A DNA stretch of 64,000 bases from NCBI RefSeq assembly GCF_017948455.1, contig NZ_JAFFSU010000003.1, positions 248,001 to 312,000 of the forward strand, given 5' to 3'. Position 1 is the stretch's first letter; each line of letters begins with the position of its first letter. Below are positions 16,083-25,131 of the stretch, piece after piece. The position numbers and the translations under genes were made by a program. The stretch comes from Streptomyces sp. GESEQ-4 (GTDB taxonomy: Bacteria > Actinomycetota > Actinomycetes > Streptomycetales > Streptomycetaceae). A model generated the notes under the pieces. It had not been told where the DNA came from. It did no database searches and worked only from the letters and a program-made list of their open reading frames with translations.

Positions 16083-18920
16083 GTGGGTTCAGCCGACTCG
16101 GATAATATGCATGGACAAAGACATGGCGGAGCGATACTTGCGGCAAAGGCGGACATTGTGCCTGATATCGCGCCGTTGCGGGGGCGACGGGACGAGCTGG
16201 CGGAACTGGAAGCTCTGGTGCGCCGTGCCCGCGTCGGCCACAGTGGGGCACTGGTCGTCTGCGGCGAGGCCGGTGTCGGCAAGACGGCGCTCCTGGACCA
16301 AGTCATCGCGAGGGCCGAGGCAACCGTCCGCACCGAGCGCATCGTGGCCTCGCAGTCCGAGATGGAACTCGCCTACGCCGGCCTCCAGCAGCTCTGCGGG
16401 CACATGACGGGTTCGGCCGCCCGGCTGCCGGCCCCGCAGCAGGAGGCCATCGAAGCGGCGTTCGGGCTGCGCAGCACCGCCGCGCCGAGCCCGTTCCTCG
16501 TCGGGCTGGCGTTGCTGGGGCTGCTCACCGAGGCCGCGGAGGACCGCGGACTGCTGTGCGTCGTCGACGACGCACAGTGGCTCGACCACGCCTCGGCGCG
16601 TGCCCTCGCGTTCGCCGCCCGCCGGCTGGACGCGGAAGGCATCGCCCTGGTGCTCGTCGTGCGCCAGCCCGACGAGGTGTTCGCGGGCCTGGCGCACATG
16701 GTCGTGGAAGGGCTGGGCCACGAGGACGCGCGCGAAATCCTGCGCCTGGCGGTGCCCGGCGGTCTCGACCAGCGGGTCCGCGACCAGCTCATCGCGGAGG
16801 CTCGCGGCAACCCGCTCGCGCTGCGGGAGCTGCCCCGGGCCCTGAACCCCGCCCAGATCGCCAGCGGCCTCACCCTGAGCAGCACCCTGCCGCTGGAGAA
16901 CCGCATCGAGCAGAGTCTGGTCGTTCAGCTCGCCTCGCTGCCCGCACCGGCACGCCTCCTACTGCTGCTGGCGGCCGCCGAGCCCACCGGTGACCCCGGA
17001 CTGCTGTGGCGGGCGAGCGCGGTACTGGGACTGGGACCGGACGCTTTCGACGCGGCCAAGGACGCCGAGGCGCTCGTCGTCGGCACCCGCGTCGGCATCC
17101 GTCATCCGCTGGTGCGGTCGGCCGCGTACCGGGCGGCGTCACCGGCGGACCGGCGCCGCGTCCACGCCGCCCTGGCGGACGTCACCAGCGCCGAGCACGA
17201 CCCGGACCGCCGGGCCTGGCACCGGGCCATCGCCACCCTGTACCCGGACGAGGAGGTCGCCGCCGATCTCGAGCGGTCCGCGGCGCGTGCGCGCACACGC
17301 GGCGGCCCGGCTGCGGCGGGCGCGTTCCTGGAGAGGGCGGCGGAACTCACCCCCTCGCCTTTCCACCGCGGACAGCGGCTGATCGCGGCCGCCGAGGCCA
17401 AGCACGACGCGGGCACGCCGGGCGCCGCCCTCCGTCTGCTCGAGTCCGCCCGCGCCCTCCCGCTCACCACGTTGCAGGAGGCGCTCGTCGCGCGGCTGCA
17501 CGCTCGGGCCGAATACGCGCTACGGCGTGATCGCAGCGGGGTGCAGCACCTGCTCGCCGCGGCGCAGGGACTCGAAGGGCTCGACCCGGTACTCGCCCGC
17601 GACACCTATATCGAGGCGCTGGCAGCCGCGACCTACGGCGGCAGGCTCGGCGACGCCGAACAGGTGACCGCCGTCGCGAACGCGATCCTCGCGGCGACGC
17701 CCGCCGCCGAGGAGTCCGACCGGGCGGGCGACCTCATTCTGCGCGGCCAGGCGCTGCTCGCCGCCGAGGGGCAGGAAGCCGCGATCGCCACCCTGCGACG
17801 GGCCCAGCGCGCCTTCCTCGAACAGGCACCGGATTTCCTCGAACTGCACTGGATGTGGTTCGCCTCCCGCGCCGCCCAGGACCTGTGGGACCCGGCTGGA
17901 CTTCGCGCCCTCGCCGACCGGCAGGTCGAGCTGGCCCGTGCCGAAGGCGTCGTCACCGTGCTGCCGATCGCCCTGAGCCTGCTGCTGCTGGTGCAGATGA
18001 TCGACGGCGACCTGGACAGGGCCGAAGCCTCCTGCGACGAGATCGACGCCATCAAGGAAGCCACCGGCAATCCGCTCCCGCGGTACGGGCGGCTCCTCCT
18101 CGCGTCGTACCGAGGACAGGCTGACGACGTGGAACGCTGGGCGGAGCGCATCCGGGCCGACGGACAGGCGCGCGGCGAGGGATACGCGCTGAGCGCGGCC
18201 AACTTCTCCCAGGCGGTCCTCTACAACGGCCTCGGCCGCTTCGCCGAGGCGGTCGCCTGCAGCCGCCGAGAACTGCCGTACACCCATGAACTGAACCTCG
18301 CCATGCGCACGCTGGTCGAACTGGTGGAAGCGGCCACGCACACCGGTGAGTACGCGCTCGCCGAGACGGCGCTCAGGCAGTTGGCCGGCGTCACACGGCC
18401 GGTGGGCACCTCCTACGCGCTGGCCGTGCTGGCGATGGCGGAGGCGCAGCTGCGTGAGGGTGAGGAGGCGGAGAACCTGTACCGGGACGCGATCAAGCGC
18501 TTCGAGCACGAGCGGATCCCGATCTGGGTGGGGCGTTGCCGACTGCTGTACGGCGAGGCGCTCAACCGCCAGGGCCGGCACGTCGACGCGCGCGAGCAAC
18601 TGCGTGCCGCGCACGAGATGCTGACGGCCTGTGGCCTGAACGGCTTCGCCCAGCGCGCCGCGGACGAGTTGCGCGCGAGCGGTGAAACCCTGCGGGTGCG
18701 CGAACGGGGATCGGCGGCGCAGCTCACCGAGCAGGAACTCAACGTGGCCCGCCTGGCGCGCGAAGGACTGACGAACCGGGAGATCGGCGCCCGCCTGTTC
18801 ATCAGTGCTCACACTGTCGAGTACCACCTGCGCAAGGTCTTCGCGAAGCTCGGTATCAAGCGGCGGACCGAGCTGAAGCCCGCCCTCGCCGAACTCACCC
18901 TGACGTCGGCGGGGCCCTGA
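16083..18920 (+). CDS. LuxR-family LAL regulator with AAA-type ATPase domain
   Basis: Up to 945 residues from GTG 16083; ATG 16107 or a GTG near 16158 are alternative starts. The N-terminal ATPase shows Walker A GEAGVGKTALL (residues ~61-71) and Walker B LLCVVDDAQWLD (~157-168). A long helical TPR-like middle follows, with a C-terminal LuxR helix-turn-helix (LTEQELNVARLAREGLTN, then FISAHTVEYHLRKVFAKLG, residues ~880-935). LALs are large transcription activators, often of secondary metabolism or sugar use. It directly follows the pseudogene patch and precedes the wHTH/sigma group. Two further LALs of the same build lie at 53.5 and 58.5 kb. Confidence 0.92.
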   Translation: MGSADSDNMHGQRHGGAILAAKADIVPDIAPLRGRRDELAELEALVRRARVGHSGALVVCGEAGVGKTALLDQVIARAEATVRTERIVASQSEMELAYAGLQQLCGHMTGSAARLPAPQQEAIEAAFGLRSTAAPSPFLVGLALLGLLTEAAEDRGLLCVVDDAQWLDHASARALAFAARRLDAEGIALVLVVRQPDEVFAGLAHMVVEGLGHEDAREILRLAVPGGLDQRVRDQLIAEARGNPLALRELPRALNPAQIASGLTLSSTLPLENRIEQSLVVQLASLPAPARLLLLLAAAEPTGDPGLLWRASAVLGLGPDAFDAAKDAEALVVGTRVGIRHPLVRSAAYRAASPADRRRVHAALADVTSAEHDPDRRAWHRAIATLYPDEEVAADLERSAARARTRGGPAAAGAFLERAAELTPSPFHRGQRLIAAAEAKHDAGTPGAALRLLESARALPLTTLQEALVARLHARAEYALRRDRSGVQHLLAAAQGLEGLDPVLARDTYIEALAAATYGGRLGDAEQVTAVANAILAATPAAEESDRAGDLILRGQALLAAEGQEAAIATLRRAQRAFLEQAPDFLELHWMWFASRAAQDLWDPAGLRALADRQVELARAEGVVTVLPIALSLLLLVQMIDGDLDRAEASCDEIDAIKEATGNPLPRYGRLLLASYRGQADDVERWAERIRADGQARGEGYALSAANFSQAVLYNGLGRFAEAVACSRRELPYTHELNLAMRTLVELVEAATHTGEYALAETALRQLAGVTRPVGTSYALAVLAMAEAQLREGEEAENLYRDAIKRFEHERIPIWVGRCRLLYGEALNRQGRHVDAREQLRAAHEMLTACGLNGFAQRAADELRASGETLRVRERGSAAQLTEQELNVARLAREGLTNREIGARLFISAHTVEYHLRKVFAKLGIKRRTELKPALAELTLTSAGP

Positions 18921-18967
18921 ACGGCAACGGCCTGTCGACGGAGCATCGTGACGGGCGTGGGACCTGG

Positions 18968-18985
18968 GACAACACTGTGGTTGTC
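18968..18985. promoter_or_regulatory. Inverted repeat, possible operator
   Basis: GACAAC, six bases, GTTGTC forms a perfect 6+6 palindrome about 48 bp after the LAL stop codon. A further short palindrome (AACACAGTGTT) follows within 50 bp. No gene starts immediately next to it on either strand, so its role is unclear. It could be an operator for an unannotated short transcript. Confidence 0.25.
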
Positions 18986-19066
18986 AGAGCGTGTGAAAAG
19001 TGCGGTAAGATAAACACAGTGTTCCGGGTGCCGGGTTGTGCGTCCCACGCAAGGCGTCCGGAGTGC

Positions 19067-19138
19067 CACCCGCTACCTAGAGCCAGCGGGTGCGGTGTGC
19101 CCCGGACGTCGATCGCCCCCCGAGACCGGCGTCCGGGG
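19067..19138. terminator. Two consecutive hairpins between convergent genes
   Basis: CACCCGCT pairs with AGCGGGTG (19067-19092) and CCCCGGACG pairs with CGTCCGGGG (19100-19138). They lie between the LAL gene (plus) and the wHTH gene (minus), where a bidirectional terminator would be expected. There is no T-run, as is usual in high-GC actinobacteria. Confidence 0.4.
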
Positions 19139-19180
19139 CCACCCGTCGTGTGCCGACGGAAGAGCTGTTCGGGAACAGGG

Positions 19181-19711
19181 TCACAATGCGCGATAGAGAC
19201 CGCGACCGGTGCGCCGGATACGAGAGGCGCCGACGAGCCGATCGAGTGTGCTGCGAATGGCGTTGATACTGCCACTGTCGGTGGCACGGCTCAACGCCAC
19301 CGCCACGTCGCGGGCGCGCACATCGGTGTCGCCGACCTTCGCGAAGTAGTCCAGGATCTGTTCGGTCAGCCTGCCGTACGTCCGCTCCGGGGCGCCCTTC
19401 GGCCGGGCTGCCCGCCGCGCCGGTTCCTTCTCGCGCCCGGTCCCGCGTTCCGTGCGAGCGATGTCGGCCGAGGTGGTGGGGGAGGCAGGGGAGGCGGTCG
19501 GGAGCGTGTCCGCGGGTGCCCCAGCTTGCGGTGCGGCCGCCAGCATGACCTCAAGGGCTCCCAGCGCCCGTTGAACGGTGTCGAGATGAGCGACGACCGC
19601 AGCGAGTTCTCGCTCCAGCGCCTGCTTCTGCAGTTCCAGACGGCTGAGATCCTCCTGGAGGCTCTCAGCCGTGACCTCGATGTTGTGTGCCGTACGAGAT
19701 GCCGGAACCAT
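19181..19711 (-). CDS. Coiled-coil plus winged-helix regulator (paralogue 1)
   Basis: A 176-residue protein in two parts. The N-terminal coiled coil (residues ~10-55, TAESLQEDLSRLELQKQALE) is linked by an Ala/Pro/Thr-rich stretch to a C-terminal winged-helix-like domain (residues ~110-176; YGRLTEQILDYFAKVGD, then TDSGSINAIRSTLDRLVG and RRTGRGLYR). The C-terminal wing resembles replication-initiator or restriction-type wHTH domains. A close paralogue is at 23080-23631, with the two ends strongly conserved and the linker not. Both sit beside ECF sigma genes, suggesting an accessory regulatory role. The specific function is unknown. Confidence 0.75.
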   Translation of the reverse strand: MVPASRTAHNIEVTAESLQEDLSRLELQKQALERELAAVVAHLDTVQRALGALEVMLAAAPQAGAPADTLPTASPASPTTSADIARTERGTGREKEPARRAARPKGAPERTYGRLTEQILDYFAKVGDTDVRARDVAVALSRATDSGSINAIRSTLDRLVGASRIRRTGRGLYRAL

Positions 19712-19786
19712 GTCTTCCTCTCATCCTCAACCCTCACCCATTGTTGCCACTGACACACGCAGGACGCAACGGCCGAAGCACACCCT

Positions 19787-20695
19787 TCAGACGTCCCGTG
19801 GTCCGTGTGCGTCGGAACCGCCGGAAGGAAGGTGCGGGCGGTTCCAACTGCGCAGCTTGTCAGGGTTCAGGACGGCCCAGACGTGGGTGACGTGATGGTC
19901 GGCGATGTCGAAGCTGATGACGGCGGCGACCTGGTCGTTGTGGCGGACGACGATCGCGGTGCGGCCGTTGGCGGAATTGAGATGCAGGGCGGTGTGGGGG
20001 CGGGGGGCAAGGAGAGTGAGGAGGGTGCGGGCGACGTACCGGTCGCCGTGAACCGGCCTGGTCAGGGCACGGATTTTGCCGCCGCCGTCGAAGAACGCGG
20101 TCACGTGGGGAGACAGTAGGGACCCCAAGTGCGTGGTGTCGGTCGTGACGCAGGCTTGCCGCACGGCGCGAACGATCTTGTCGTGTTCTCGGGGTGTCGT
20201 GGGATGCGCGCGGCTGGTGCGCAGGCTGCGGCGGGCACGGTCGGCGAGTTCGGCGCATTCGTGTGGTGTCCGGCCCACGATGTCGGCGACCGTCTGAGGC
20301 GGCATCGCGAAGACGTCGTTGAGGACGAACGCCGCCCGTTCGGTGGGGGAGAGGGCGTCCAGGGCGTTGAGCAGGACGTTGCTGATCTCCTCCGTCAGGG
20401 TCGGGTCGAATTCCGTGCCGGCGTCCGGGCCCTTCCCCTCGGGGTTCGGGAGCGGGCGCTCGGGCACGGACAGGCGTGCCAGGCAGATGGTGCCCGTGCT
20501 CTTGGTCAGCCAGATGCGCGGGTCGGTGATCCCTGTGCGCTGCTTGTCCGTCAGCGTGTACCACCGTCTGTAGGTTTCGGTGACGGCGTCCTCGGCCGCT
20601 CGCCCGTTCCCCAGCATCCAGCGGGCCACGTTGAGCAGGTGCTGTCGCTCGTCCAGCAGCTCCGCGATCGGTGCCGTGTCACCGGTCTGGCCCAT
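19787..20695 (-). CDS. ECF41-type sigma factor with C-terminal SnoaL-like domain
   Basis: A 302-residue sigma-70 family protein. Region 2 (AEDAVTETYRRWY, residues ~35-47) and region 4 (LSPTERAAFVLNDVFAMPPQ, ~116-145) are followed by a ~120-residue extension containing FFDGGGK (~205) and a terminal NPDKL. This is the layout of ECF41-type sigma factors, whose fused NTF2/SnoaL-like domain controls activity in place of a separate anti-sigma factor. It is the most divergent of the four such genes here; it lacks the WLPEP linker motif of the others. A candidate autoregulatory promoter lies 72 nt upstream. Confidence 0.88.
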   Translation of the reverse strand: MGQTGDTAPIAELLDERQHLLNVARWMLGNGRAAEDAVTETYRRWYTLTDKQRTGITDPRIWLTKSTGTICLARLSVPERPLPNPEGKGPDAGTEFDPTLTEEISNVLLNALDALSPTERAAFVLNDVFAMPPQTVADIVGRTPHECAELADRARRSLRTSRAHPTTPREHDKIVRAVRQACVTTDTTHLGSLLSPHVTAFFDGGGKIRALTRPVHGDRYVARTLLTLLAPRPHTALHLNSANGRTAIVVRHNDQVAAVISFDIADHHVTHVWAVLNPDKLRSWNRPHLPSGGSDAHGPRDV

Positions 20696-20767
20696 GAGGC
20701 GTCCTTCCTCTCACCCGGCACGCCACTCAACCGTCGCAGTCGGATCGCAGCGCCCTCCTGCAGTTCA

Positions 20768-20794
20768 GACTGTCCAAGCACGGATCATGTGACA
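20768..20794 (-). promoter_or_regulatory. ECF41-type promoter candidate for the sigma gene at 19787-20695
   Basis: On the minus strand: TGTCACA, 16 nt, AGTC. The -10 element ends 72 nt before the start codon. A second TGTCACA (20851-20857) further upstream pairs with TGTC only at 17-nt spacing, so the inner site is the better candidate. Confidence 0.6.
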
Positions 20795-20912
20795 GTGGGT
20801 CACCGTCGAGTGCAGCCACAGGATACTGGGACACAGCGAGGCAATAACAGTGTGACAACATGAGATGTCATTTCATGCACGAGACGGCATCCACTCATGA
20901 AGGGGTTCACCC

Positions 20913-21647
20913 ATGCCCGCGATTCTCGTCCACGGCGTTCCTGACACCCAGCACGTATGGGATGGTGTGCGCCGACACCTGACCAGGTCCGACGTGGAAG
21001 CCTGGAACCTGCCCGGCTTCGGGACCGAACGACCGGCCGGTTTCGGTTCCACCAAGGAGGAGTACGCGGACTGGCTCATCGGGCGACTGGAGCGGATCGG
21101 CGAGCCGGTGGACCTGGTCGGTCACGACTGGGGATGCATACTCACCCTCCGCGTGGCCTCCCTGCGCCCCGACCTCGTCCGTACCTGGGCAGGAGGCAAC
21201 GGGCCGATCAGCGCGGAGTACGTCTGGCACCCGCTGGCCAAGATCTGGCAGGACCAGGTCGAGGGCGACCGCTACATGTCCGAACTGCGCGCGGAGCCGT
21301 TCGCGGAGGAGGTGTCGGTCGGCTTCGACGTGCCGCTCCCGCTGGCCAGGGAGATGGCGAGCCGGGTGGACGACACGATGAAGGACGCGGTCCTCAAGCT
21401 GTACCGCTCGGCGGTCACCATGGGCGCGGAGTGGGAGCCGGCGCTGGCCGACGTGACCGCGCCGTGCACGGTCTTCTGGGGAGCGCAGGACCCCGCCTGC
21501 CAGATCGAGTTCGGGCGCAGGCTCGGTGACTCCCTGCGCGCTTCCGAAGTGATCGAGATGGACTGCAATCACTGGCCGCTGCTCCAGCGGCCCGCGGAGG
21601 TCGCCGAGATCCTGGAGAAGCACTGGAGCGCGCACTCCGGCGCCTGA
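20913..21647 (+). CDS. Alpha/beta hydrolase (haloalkane dehalogenase/epoxide hydrolase-like)
   Basis: A 244-residue alpha/beta-hydrolase. It has the oxyanion segment LVHGVPDTQHVWD at the N-terminus, nucleophile elbow GHDWGC near residue 70 with Asp rather than Ser, and the late Asp/His in WGAQDPAC and DCNHWPLLQ. Asp nucleophiles are used by haloalkane dehalogenases, haloacetate dehalogenases and epoxide hydrolases, so detoxification of halogenated or epoxide compounds is likely. AAGGGG precedes ATG 20913. It is divergent from the sigma gene and lies just upstream of the NDH-2 promoter. No sigma-type motif precedes it in its own direction. Confidence 0.85.
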   Translation: MPAILVHGVPDTQHVWDGVRRHLTRSDVEAWNLPGFGTERPAGFGSTKEEYADWLIGRLERIGEPVDLVGHDWGCILTLRVASLRPDLVRTWAGGNGPISAEYVWHPLAKIWQDQVEGDRYMSELRAEPFAEEVSVGFDVPLPLAREMASRVDDTMKDAVLKLYRSAVTMGAEWEPALADVTAPCTVFWGAQDPACQIEFGRRLGDSLRASEVIEMDCNHWPLLQRPAEVAEILEKHWSAHSGA

Positions 21648-21653
21648 GGCTTC

Positions 21654-21680
21654 TGTCACACGGGGCGGCGACGACCGGTC
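21654..21680 (+). promoter_or_regulatory. ECF41-type promoter candidate for NDH-2
   Basis: TGTCACA, 16 nt, GGTC, followed by TAAG. It is located in the short gap after the hydrolase stop, 34 nt before GTG 21715. It is among the best matches to the shared motif. Confidence 0.7.
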
Positions 21681-21714
21681 TAAGAGTCGAAGCCGAGGAG
21701 AAACAGAGGACACC

Positions 21715-23046
21715 GTGCGTGAGATCTTGATCGTGGGCGGCGGCTACGCGGGTTTCTACACCGCGTGGGGTCTTGAGAAGAAGCTGCGACGCGGTGAGGC
21801 ACGGGTCACCGTGGTCGACCCGCGTCCCTACATGACGTATCAGCCGTTCCTGCCCGAGGTGGTCGCGGGGTCGGTGGAGGCGCGTCATGCCGCGGTGTCG
21901 CTCCGGCGGCATCTGCACCGGACCCGTCTGATCGCGGGCTCGGTGACGGAGATCCGCAACGCCGCGCACACCGTGACGATCCGGCCGCAGTCCGGGCCGG
22001 AGTTCGACCTGCACTACGACACGCTGGTGGTGACGGCGGGAGCCGTCACCCGCACCTTCCCGATCCCGGGGCTGCGCGAGCAGGCGTACGGACTCAAGCA
22101 CGTCGAGGAGGCCGTGGCGATCCGCGACCGGCTGCTCACGTCGTTCGACCGTGCGGCGACGCTGCCGGACGGGCCGGAACGGCGCAGGCTGCTCACCGTC
22201 ACCGTCGTCGGTGGCGGCTTCTCCGGGGTGGAGGGCTTCGGTGAACTGCTGGGCCTGGCGTCCGCGCTGCTCAAGCACTATCCGGAGATCAAGGTGGATG
22301 AACTCGCCTTCCACCTGGTCGAGGCGCGGGGCCGCATACTGCCCGAGGTCACCGACCGGCCCGGTGAGTGGGTGGTGCGCTCCCTGGAGAAGCGGGGTGC
22401 GCGCGTCCATCTGAACACTCAGCTCCTCTCCGCCGAGAACGGACGCGTCGTGCTGTCGGACGGAACGGAGTACGACTCGGGTCTGCTCGTGTGGACGGCG
22501 GGCAACGCCTCCAACCCGATCGTGCACAATCACACCGACCTCCCGGTCGACGAGCGCGGCCTGTTGAGGGTGCGCGCGGATCTCCGGGTGGGTACGGAGA
22601 CCGAGGTCGTGCCGGACGTCTGGGCGGCCGGTGACGACGCCTCGGTGCCCGATCTCGCCGTAGGCCGACCGGACGCCCGCACGGTGCCCAACGCCCAGCA
22701 CGCGGTGCGTCGGGGCAAGCGCCTCGCGAAGAACATCCTGGCGTCCCTGCGCGGCCGGCCGACCAAGAACTACGTGCACCACAGCCTCGGGGTGGTGGCC
22801 ACGCTCGGCCTGGGCCGTGGCATCTTCCAGTACCGACGCCTGGTCATCAAGGGTTTCCCGGCCTGGCTGATGCACCGCGGCTACCACGTCCTGGCCGTGC
22901 CGAGCTGGGAGCGCAAAGCGAGGGTGTTCGCCGTGTGGGCGACCGCCGCCCTCTACAGCCGTGACATCGTCTCTCTCGCCTCGGTCCAGCACCCGAGGGA
23001 CGCCTTTGTCTCCAGCGGTGAGCCTCGGCGGCAGGAGTCACACTGA
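21715..23046 (+). CDS. Type II NADH dehydrogenase (NDH-2) family flavoprotein
   Basis: A 443-residue two-dinucleotide-fold flavoprotein with FAD loop GGGYAGFYTAWGLEK at residues 6-20, NAD loop VVGGGFSGVEGFGEL near 162-176, the ATG-like FAD contact TWTAGN region (LVWTAGNAS) and PDVWAAGDDA near 300, followed by a C-terminal amphipathic/hydrophobic part. NDH-2 passes electrons from NADH to quinone without proton pumping, on the inner face of the membrane. It starts with GTG after GAGGAGAAAC. With the QcrB, FrdA/SdhA and PDH genes it forms the respiratory side of the sigma island. Confidence 0.88.
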   Translation: MREILIVGGGYAGFYTAWGLEKKLRRGEARVTVVDPRPYMTYQPFLPEVVAGSVEARHAAVSLRRHLHRTRLIAGSVTEIRNAAHTVTIRPQSGPEFDLHYDTLVVTAGAVTRTFPIPGLREQAYGLKHVEEAVAIRDRLLTSFDRAATLPDGPERRRLLTVTVVGGGFSGVEGFGELLGLASALLKHYPEIKVDELAFHLVEARGRILPEVTDRPGEWVVRSLEKRGARVHLNTQLLSAENGRVVLSDGTEYDSGLLVWTAGNASNPIVHNHTDLPVDERGLLRVRADLRVGTETEVVPDVWAAGDDASVPDLAVGRPDARTVPNAQHAVRRGKRLAKNILASLRGRPTKNYVHHSLGVVATLGLGRGIFQYRRLVIKGFPAWLMHRGYHVLAVPSWERKARVFAVWATAALYSRDIVSLASVQHPRDAFVSSGEPRRQESH

Positions 23047-23079
23047 GCGCGTCCGCCGCCGGTAACTGCCAGGCGTTGC

Positions 23080-23631
23080 TCAGGGCTTGGTCGCGCGGTA
23101 CAGACCGCGGCCGACCCGGCGTACGCGCGAGGAGCCGACGAGACGGTCGAGCGTGCTCCGGATGGCATTGATGCTGCCACTGTCGGTGGCACGGCCGAGG
23201 GCGGCGGCCACATCCCGGGCCCGGACGTCGACATCGCCGGCTTGCGCGAAGTAGGCCAGGATCTGTTCGGTGAGTTTGCCGTACGTCCTCACACCGTCGG
23301 TGTCACTGTCGGCGCGGTCGGCCGTCGCCCGGCTCGCGGCACCCTCCTCGGCCGGGTCCGCGACCGGCGCGGGCTGCGTGGGCACCGATGCCACCGTCAC
23401 CGGCGCCTCCGCATCCGCGGCCACGGAACGGTGTGCCGTGGACGACGCAGCGGCCCCCGGCATGAGGGCCTGAAGGGCGCCGAGGGCCCGCTGTACGGAG
23501 CCGAAGTGCGCGGTGACCGCCGCCAGTTCCCTCTCCAGCGCCTGCTTCTGCATCTCCAGGCGGACCAGGTCCTCCTGGAGGCCCTCGGCGGTGATCTCGA
23601 TGTTGCGGGCCGTGGGGGTCACGGAGACCAT
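23080..23631 (-). CDS. Coiled-coil plus winged-helix regulator (paralogue 2)
   Basis: A 183-residue paralogue of the protein at 19181-19711: TAEGLQEDLVRLEMQKQALE coiled coil, a disordered acidic Ala-rich linker (residues ~65-115), then YGKLTEQILAYFAQAGD, TDSGSINAIRSTLDRLVG and VGRGLYRATKP. The first and last thirds are nearly the same in both copies while the linker is free to vary. That argues for a conserved interaction at each end. It lies convergently 33 bp after NDH-2. No sigma-type motif precedes it. Function unknown; a DNA-binding partner of the nearby sigma factors is one guess. Confidence 0.75.
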   Translation of the reverse strand: MVSVTPTARNIEITAEGLQEDLVRLEMQKQALERELAAVTAHFGSVQRALGALQALMPGAAASSTAHRSVAADAEAPVTVASVPTQPAPVADPAEEGAASRATADRADSDTDGVRTYGKLTEQILAYFAQAGDVDVRARDVAAALGRATDSGSINAIRSTLDRLVGSSRVRRVGRGLYRATKP

Positions 23632-23810
23632 GCGTTCCTCTCGTCCTCACCCCTTGTTCCGGAGGGGCCGCCCGATGTGCGGGCTCCGTCACCCGGCCCG
23701 GCATCGGGGGCATGATACCGGGCATCGATCAAGACCCCCGCCGACCGGAGAGCGCGGCCGGTGGGAACGGCGGCCCGCACCGCGTCCACCGCGACGGTCC
23801 ACGCTCTCCG

Positions 23811-24104
23811 TCAGACACGGCCCGGCGTCGAATGGTGGAGGCGGGCGCCGCCTTCCCGGCCCGCGGGCGCCTCGTTGTCGTGGGGCCCTGCGACGGAGAG
23901 CTTCAGCCGCCGCAGAGTCTCGGAGACCGCGTGGATACGGGCGTCCACTGTTTCGATCGCCTCTCGGAGCAGGCTCAGCCGTCCTTCGAGCAAAGCGGCC
24001 TCCGCCGCCAGGGCCGCGGCGGCGGCAGCGGGATCGGGCATCCGATGCGTGCGAGCCACCACCGTTTCTGGGAAGCCTGTTTCACGAGCTTCACGCACGT
24101 CCAT
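23811..24104 (-). CDS. Small coiled-coil protein under its own ECF41-type promoter
   Basis: From ATG 24104 (GGAGGAG upstream) a 97-residue protein. Residues ~25-70 form a regular Ala/Leu/Glu-rich coiled coil (EAALLEGRLSLLREAIETV), followed by a polar His/Arg tail. It resembles the coiled-coil half of the wHTH proteins nearby but lacks the winged-helix part. It could be a partner, a decoy or a truncated relative. It has a well-placed promoter candidate of its own in the 100-bp gap after the upstream sigma gene. Function unknown. Confidence 0.6.
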   Translation of the reverse strand: MDVREARETGFPETVVARTHRMPDPAAAAAALAAEAALLEGRLSLLREAIETVDARIHAVSETLRRLKLSVAGPHDNEAPAGREGGARLHHSTPGRV

Positions 24105-24165
24105 GTTCCTGCTCCTCCACTGCGGGACTCGGGCGGACATCGACGCAAGCCGTCGACACCGCATT

Positions 24166-24192
24166 GACCGGACAGTGAGGAGCGCTGTGACA
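24166..24192 (-). promoter_or_regulatory. ECF41-type promoter candidate for the small coiled-coil gene
   Basis: Minus strand: TGTCACA, 16 nt, GGTC, ending 61 nt before ATG 24104. It sits just after the stop of the sigma gene at 24205-25131, so the small gene can be read separately from the sigma gene. Confidence 0.65.
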
Positions 24193-24204
24193 ACCGGGGC
24201 GAAC

Positions 24205-25131
24205 TCAGACCTCGCTGACGACAGCGCGGTGGACACGGGAACGGGAGTCCAGGAACGCGGCGATCTTGGCCGGGTTGAAGACCCACATCACCTGGTGGAT
24301 GCCACGGTGTGTGGCGGCGATCGTCATGAAGGTAGCGGGCCGGCCGTCCCTGTGGAGCAGGATGCCGCTGCGTCCGTTGGCCTCTACCGGTTCGGCCTCG
24401 ACCGTCGGCCAGAAGCGTCGGTTCGCGGTGGACAGATTCGCCACGCGGGAACGGCCCAGGACGGGGATCCGAGCCGCTCCCCGGATGCCATTCCCGTCGG
24501 ACAGGCTGACCGCGTTCGGCGTCAGCAGCTCCTCCAGCGTGCCGACGTCGCCCCGCTGGGCGGCGCCGACGAAGGCTTCGAGCAGCCTGCGGTGCTCGCC
24601 GGCGTCGACGCTGTCCCGCTGGTCGTCGGTGAGGTGCTTGCGCGCCCGGCTCACGATCTTCCGCACGTTGACGGGGCTGAGCCCCAGGATGCGCGCGATC
24701 TCGGGATAGTCGTAGTCGAAGGCTTCTCTCAGCACGTACGCGGCGCGCTCGGTCGGCGGGAGTTTCTCCAGCACCAGCAGCAGGGCGAGTTCGAGTGCTT
24801 CGGCCCGTTCGGCGCCGACCTCCGGGTCGTTGCTGGTGTCGACGGGCTCGGGCAGCCACGGACCGATGTAGCTCTCGCGGCGCAGCCGGGCCGACTGAGC
24901 CACGTTGAGGGCCAGCCGTGTGGTGGTGGTGGACAGGAACGCGACGGGGCTGACCACGATCGCGCGGTCGGTGCGCTGCCAACGCAGCCACACCTCCTGG
25001 ACGACGTCCTCGGCCTCCACCGCACTGCCCAGCAAGCGATAGGCGATGCCGAAGAGGCGTGGCCGGAGTTCCACGAAGACAGAAACGGCTTCGCTCAGGT
25101 CACTGTCCGCGGGGGGTGCCTCTGGATGCAT
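24205..25131 (-). CDS. ECF41-type sigma factor with C-terminal SnoaL-like domain
   Basis: A 308-residue sigma factor with region 2 (RLLGSAVEAEDVVQEVWLRW, residues ~33-52), the ECF41 linker signature GPWLPEPVDT (~90-99), region 4 (LPPTERAAYVLREAFDYDYP with RKIVSRARKHL, ~120-170) and a ~125-residue SnoaL-like extension containing LSDGNG and the terminal VFNPAKI. In ECF41 proteins the extension binds back to the sigma core and tunes activity. It is the closest relative of the copy at 29637-30533. A promoter candidate of the shared type lies 134 nt upstream, so autoregulation is likely. Confidence 0.93.
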   Translation of the reverse strand: MHPEAPPADSDLSEAVSVFVELRPRLFGIAYRLLGSAVEAEDVVQEVWLRWQRTDRAIVVSPVAFLSTTTTRLALNVAQSARLRRESYIGPWLPEPVDTSNDPEVGAERAEALELALLLVLEKLPPTERAAYVLREAFDYDYPEIARILGLSPVNVRKIVSRARKHLTDDQRDSVDAGEHRRLLEAFVGAAQRGDVGTLEELLTPNAVSLSDGNGIRGAARIPVLGRSRVANLSTANRRFWPTVEAEPVEANGRSGILLHRDGRPATFMTIAATHRGIHQVMWVFNPAKIAAFLDSRSRVHRAVVSEV

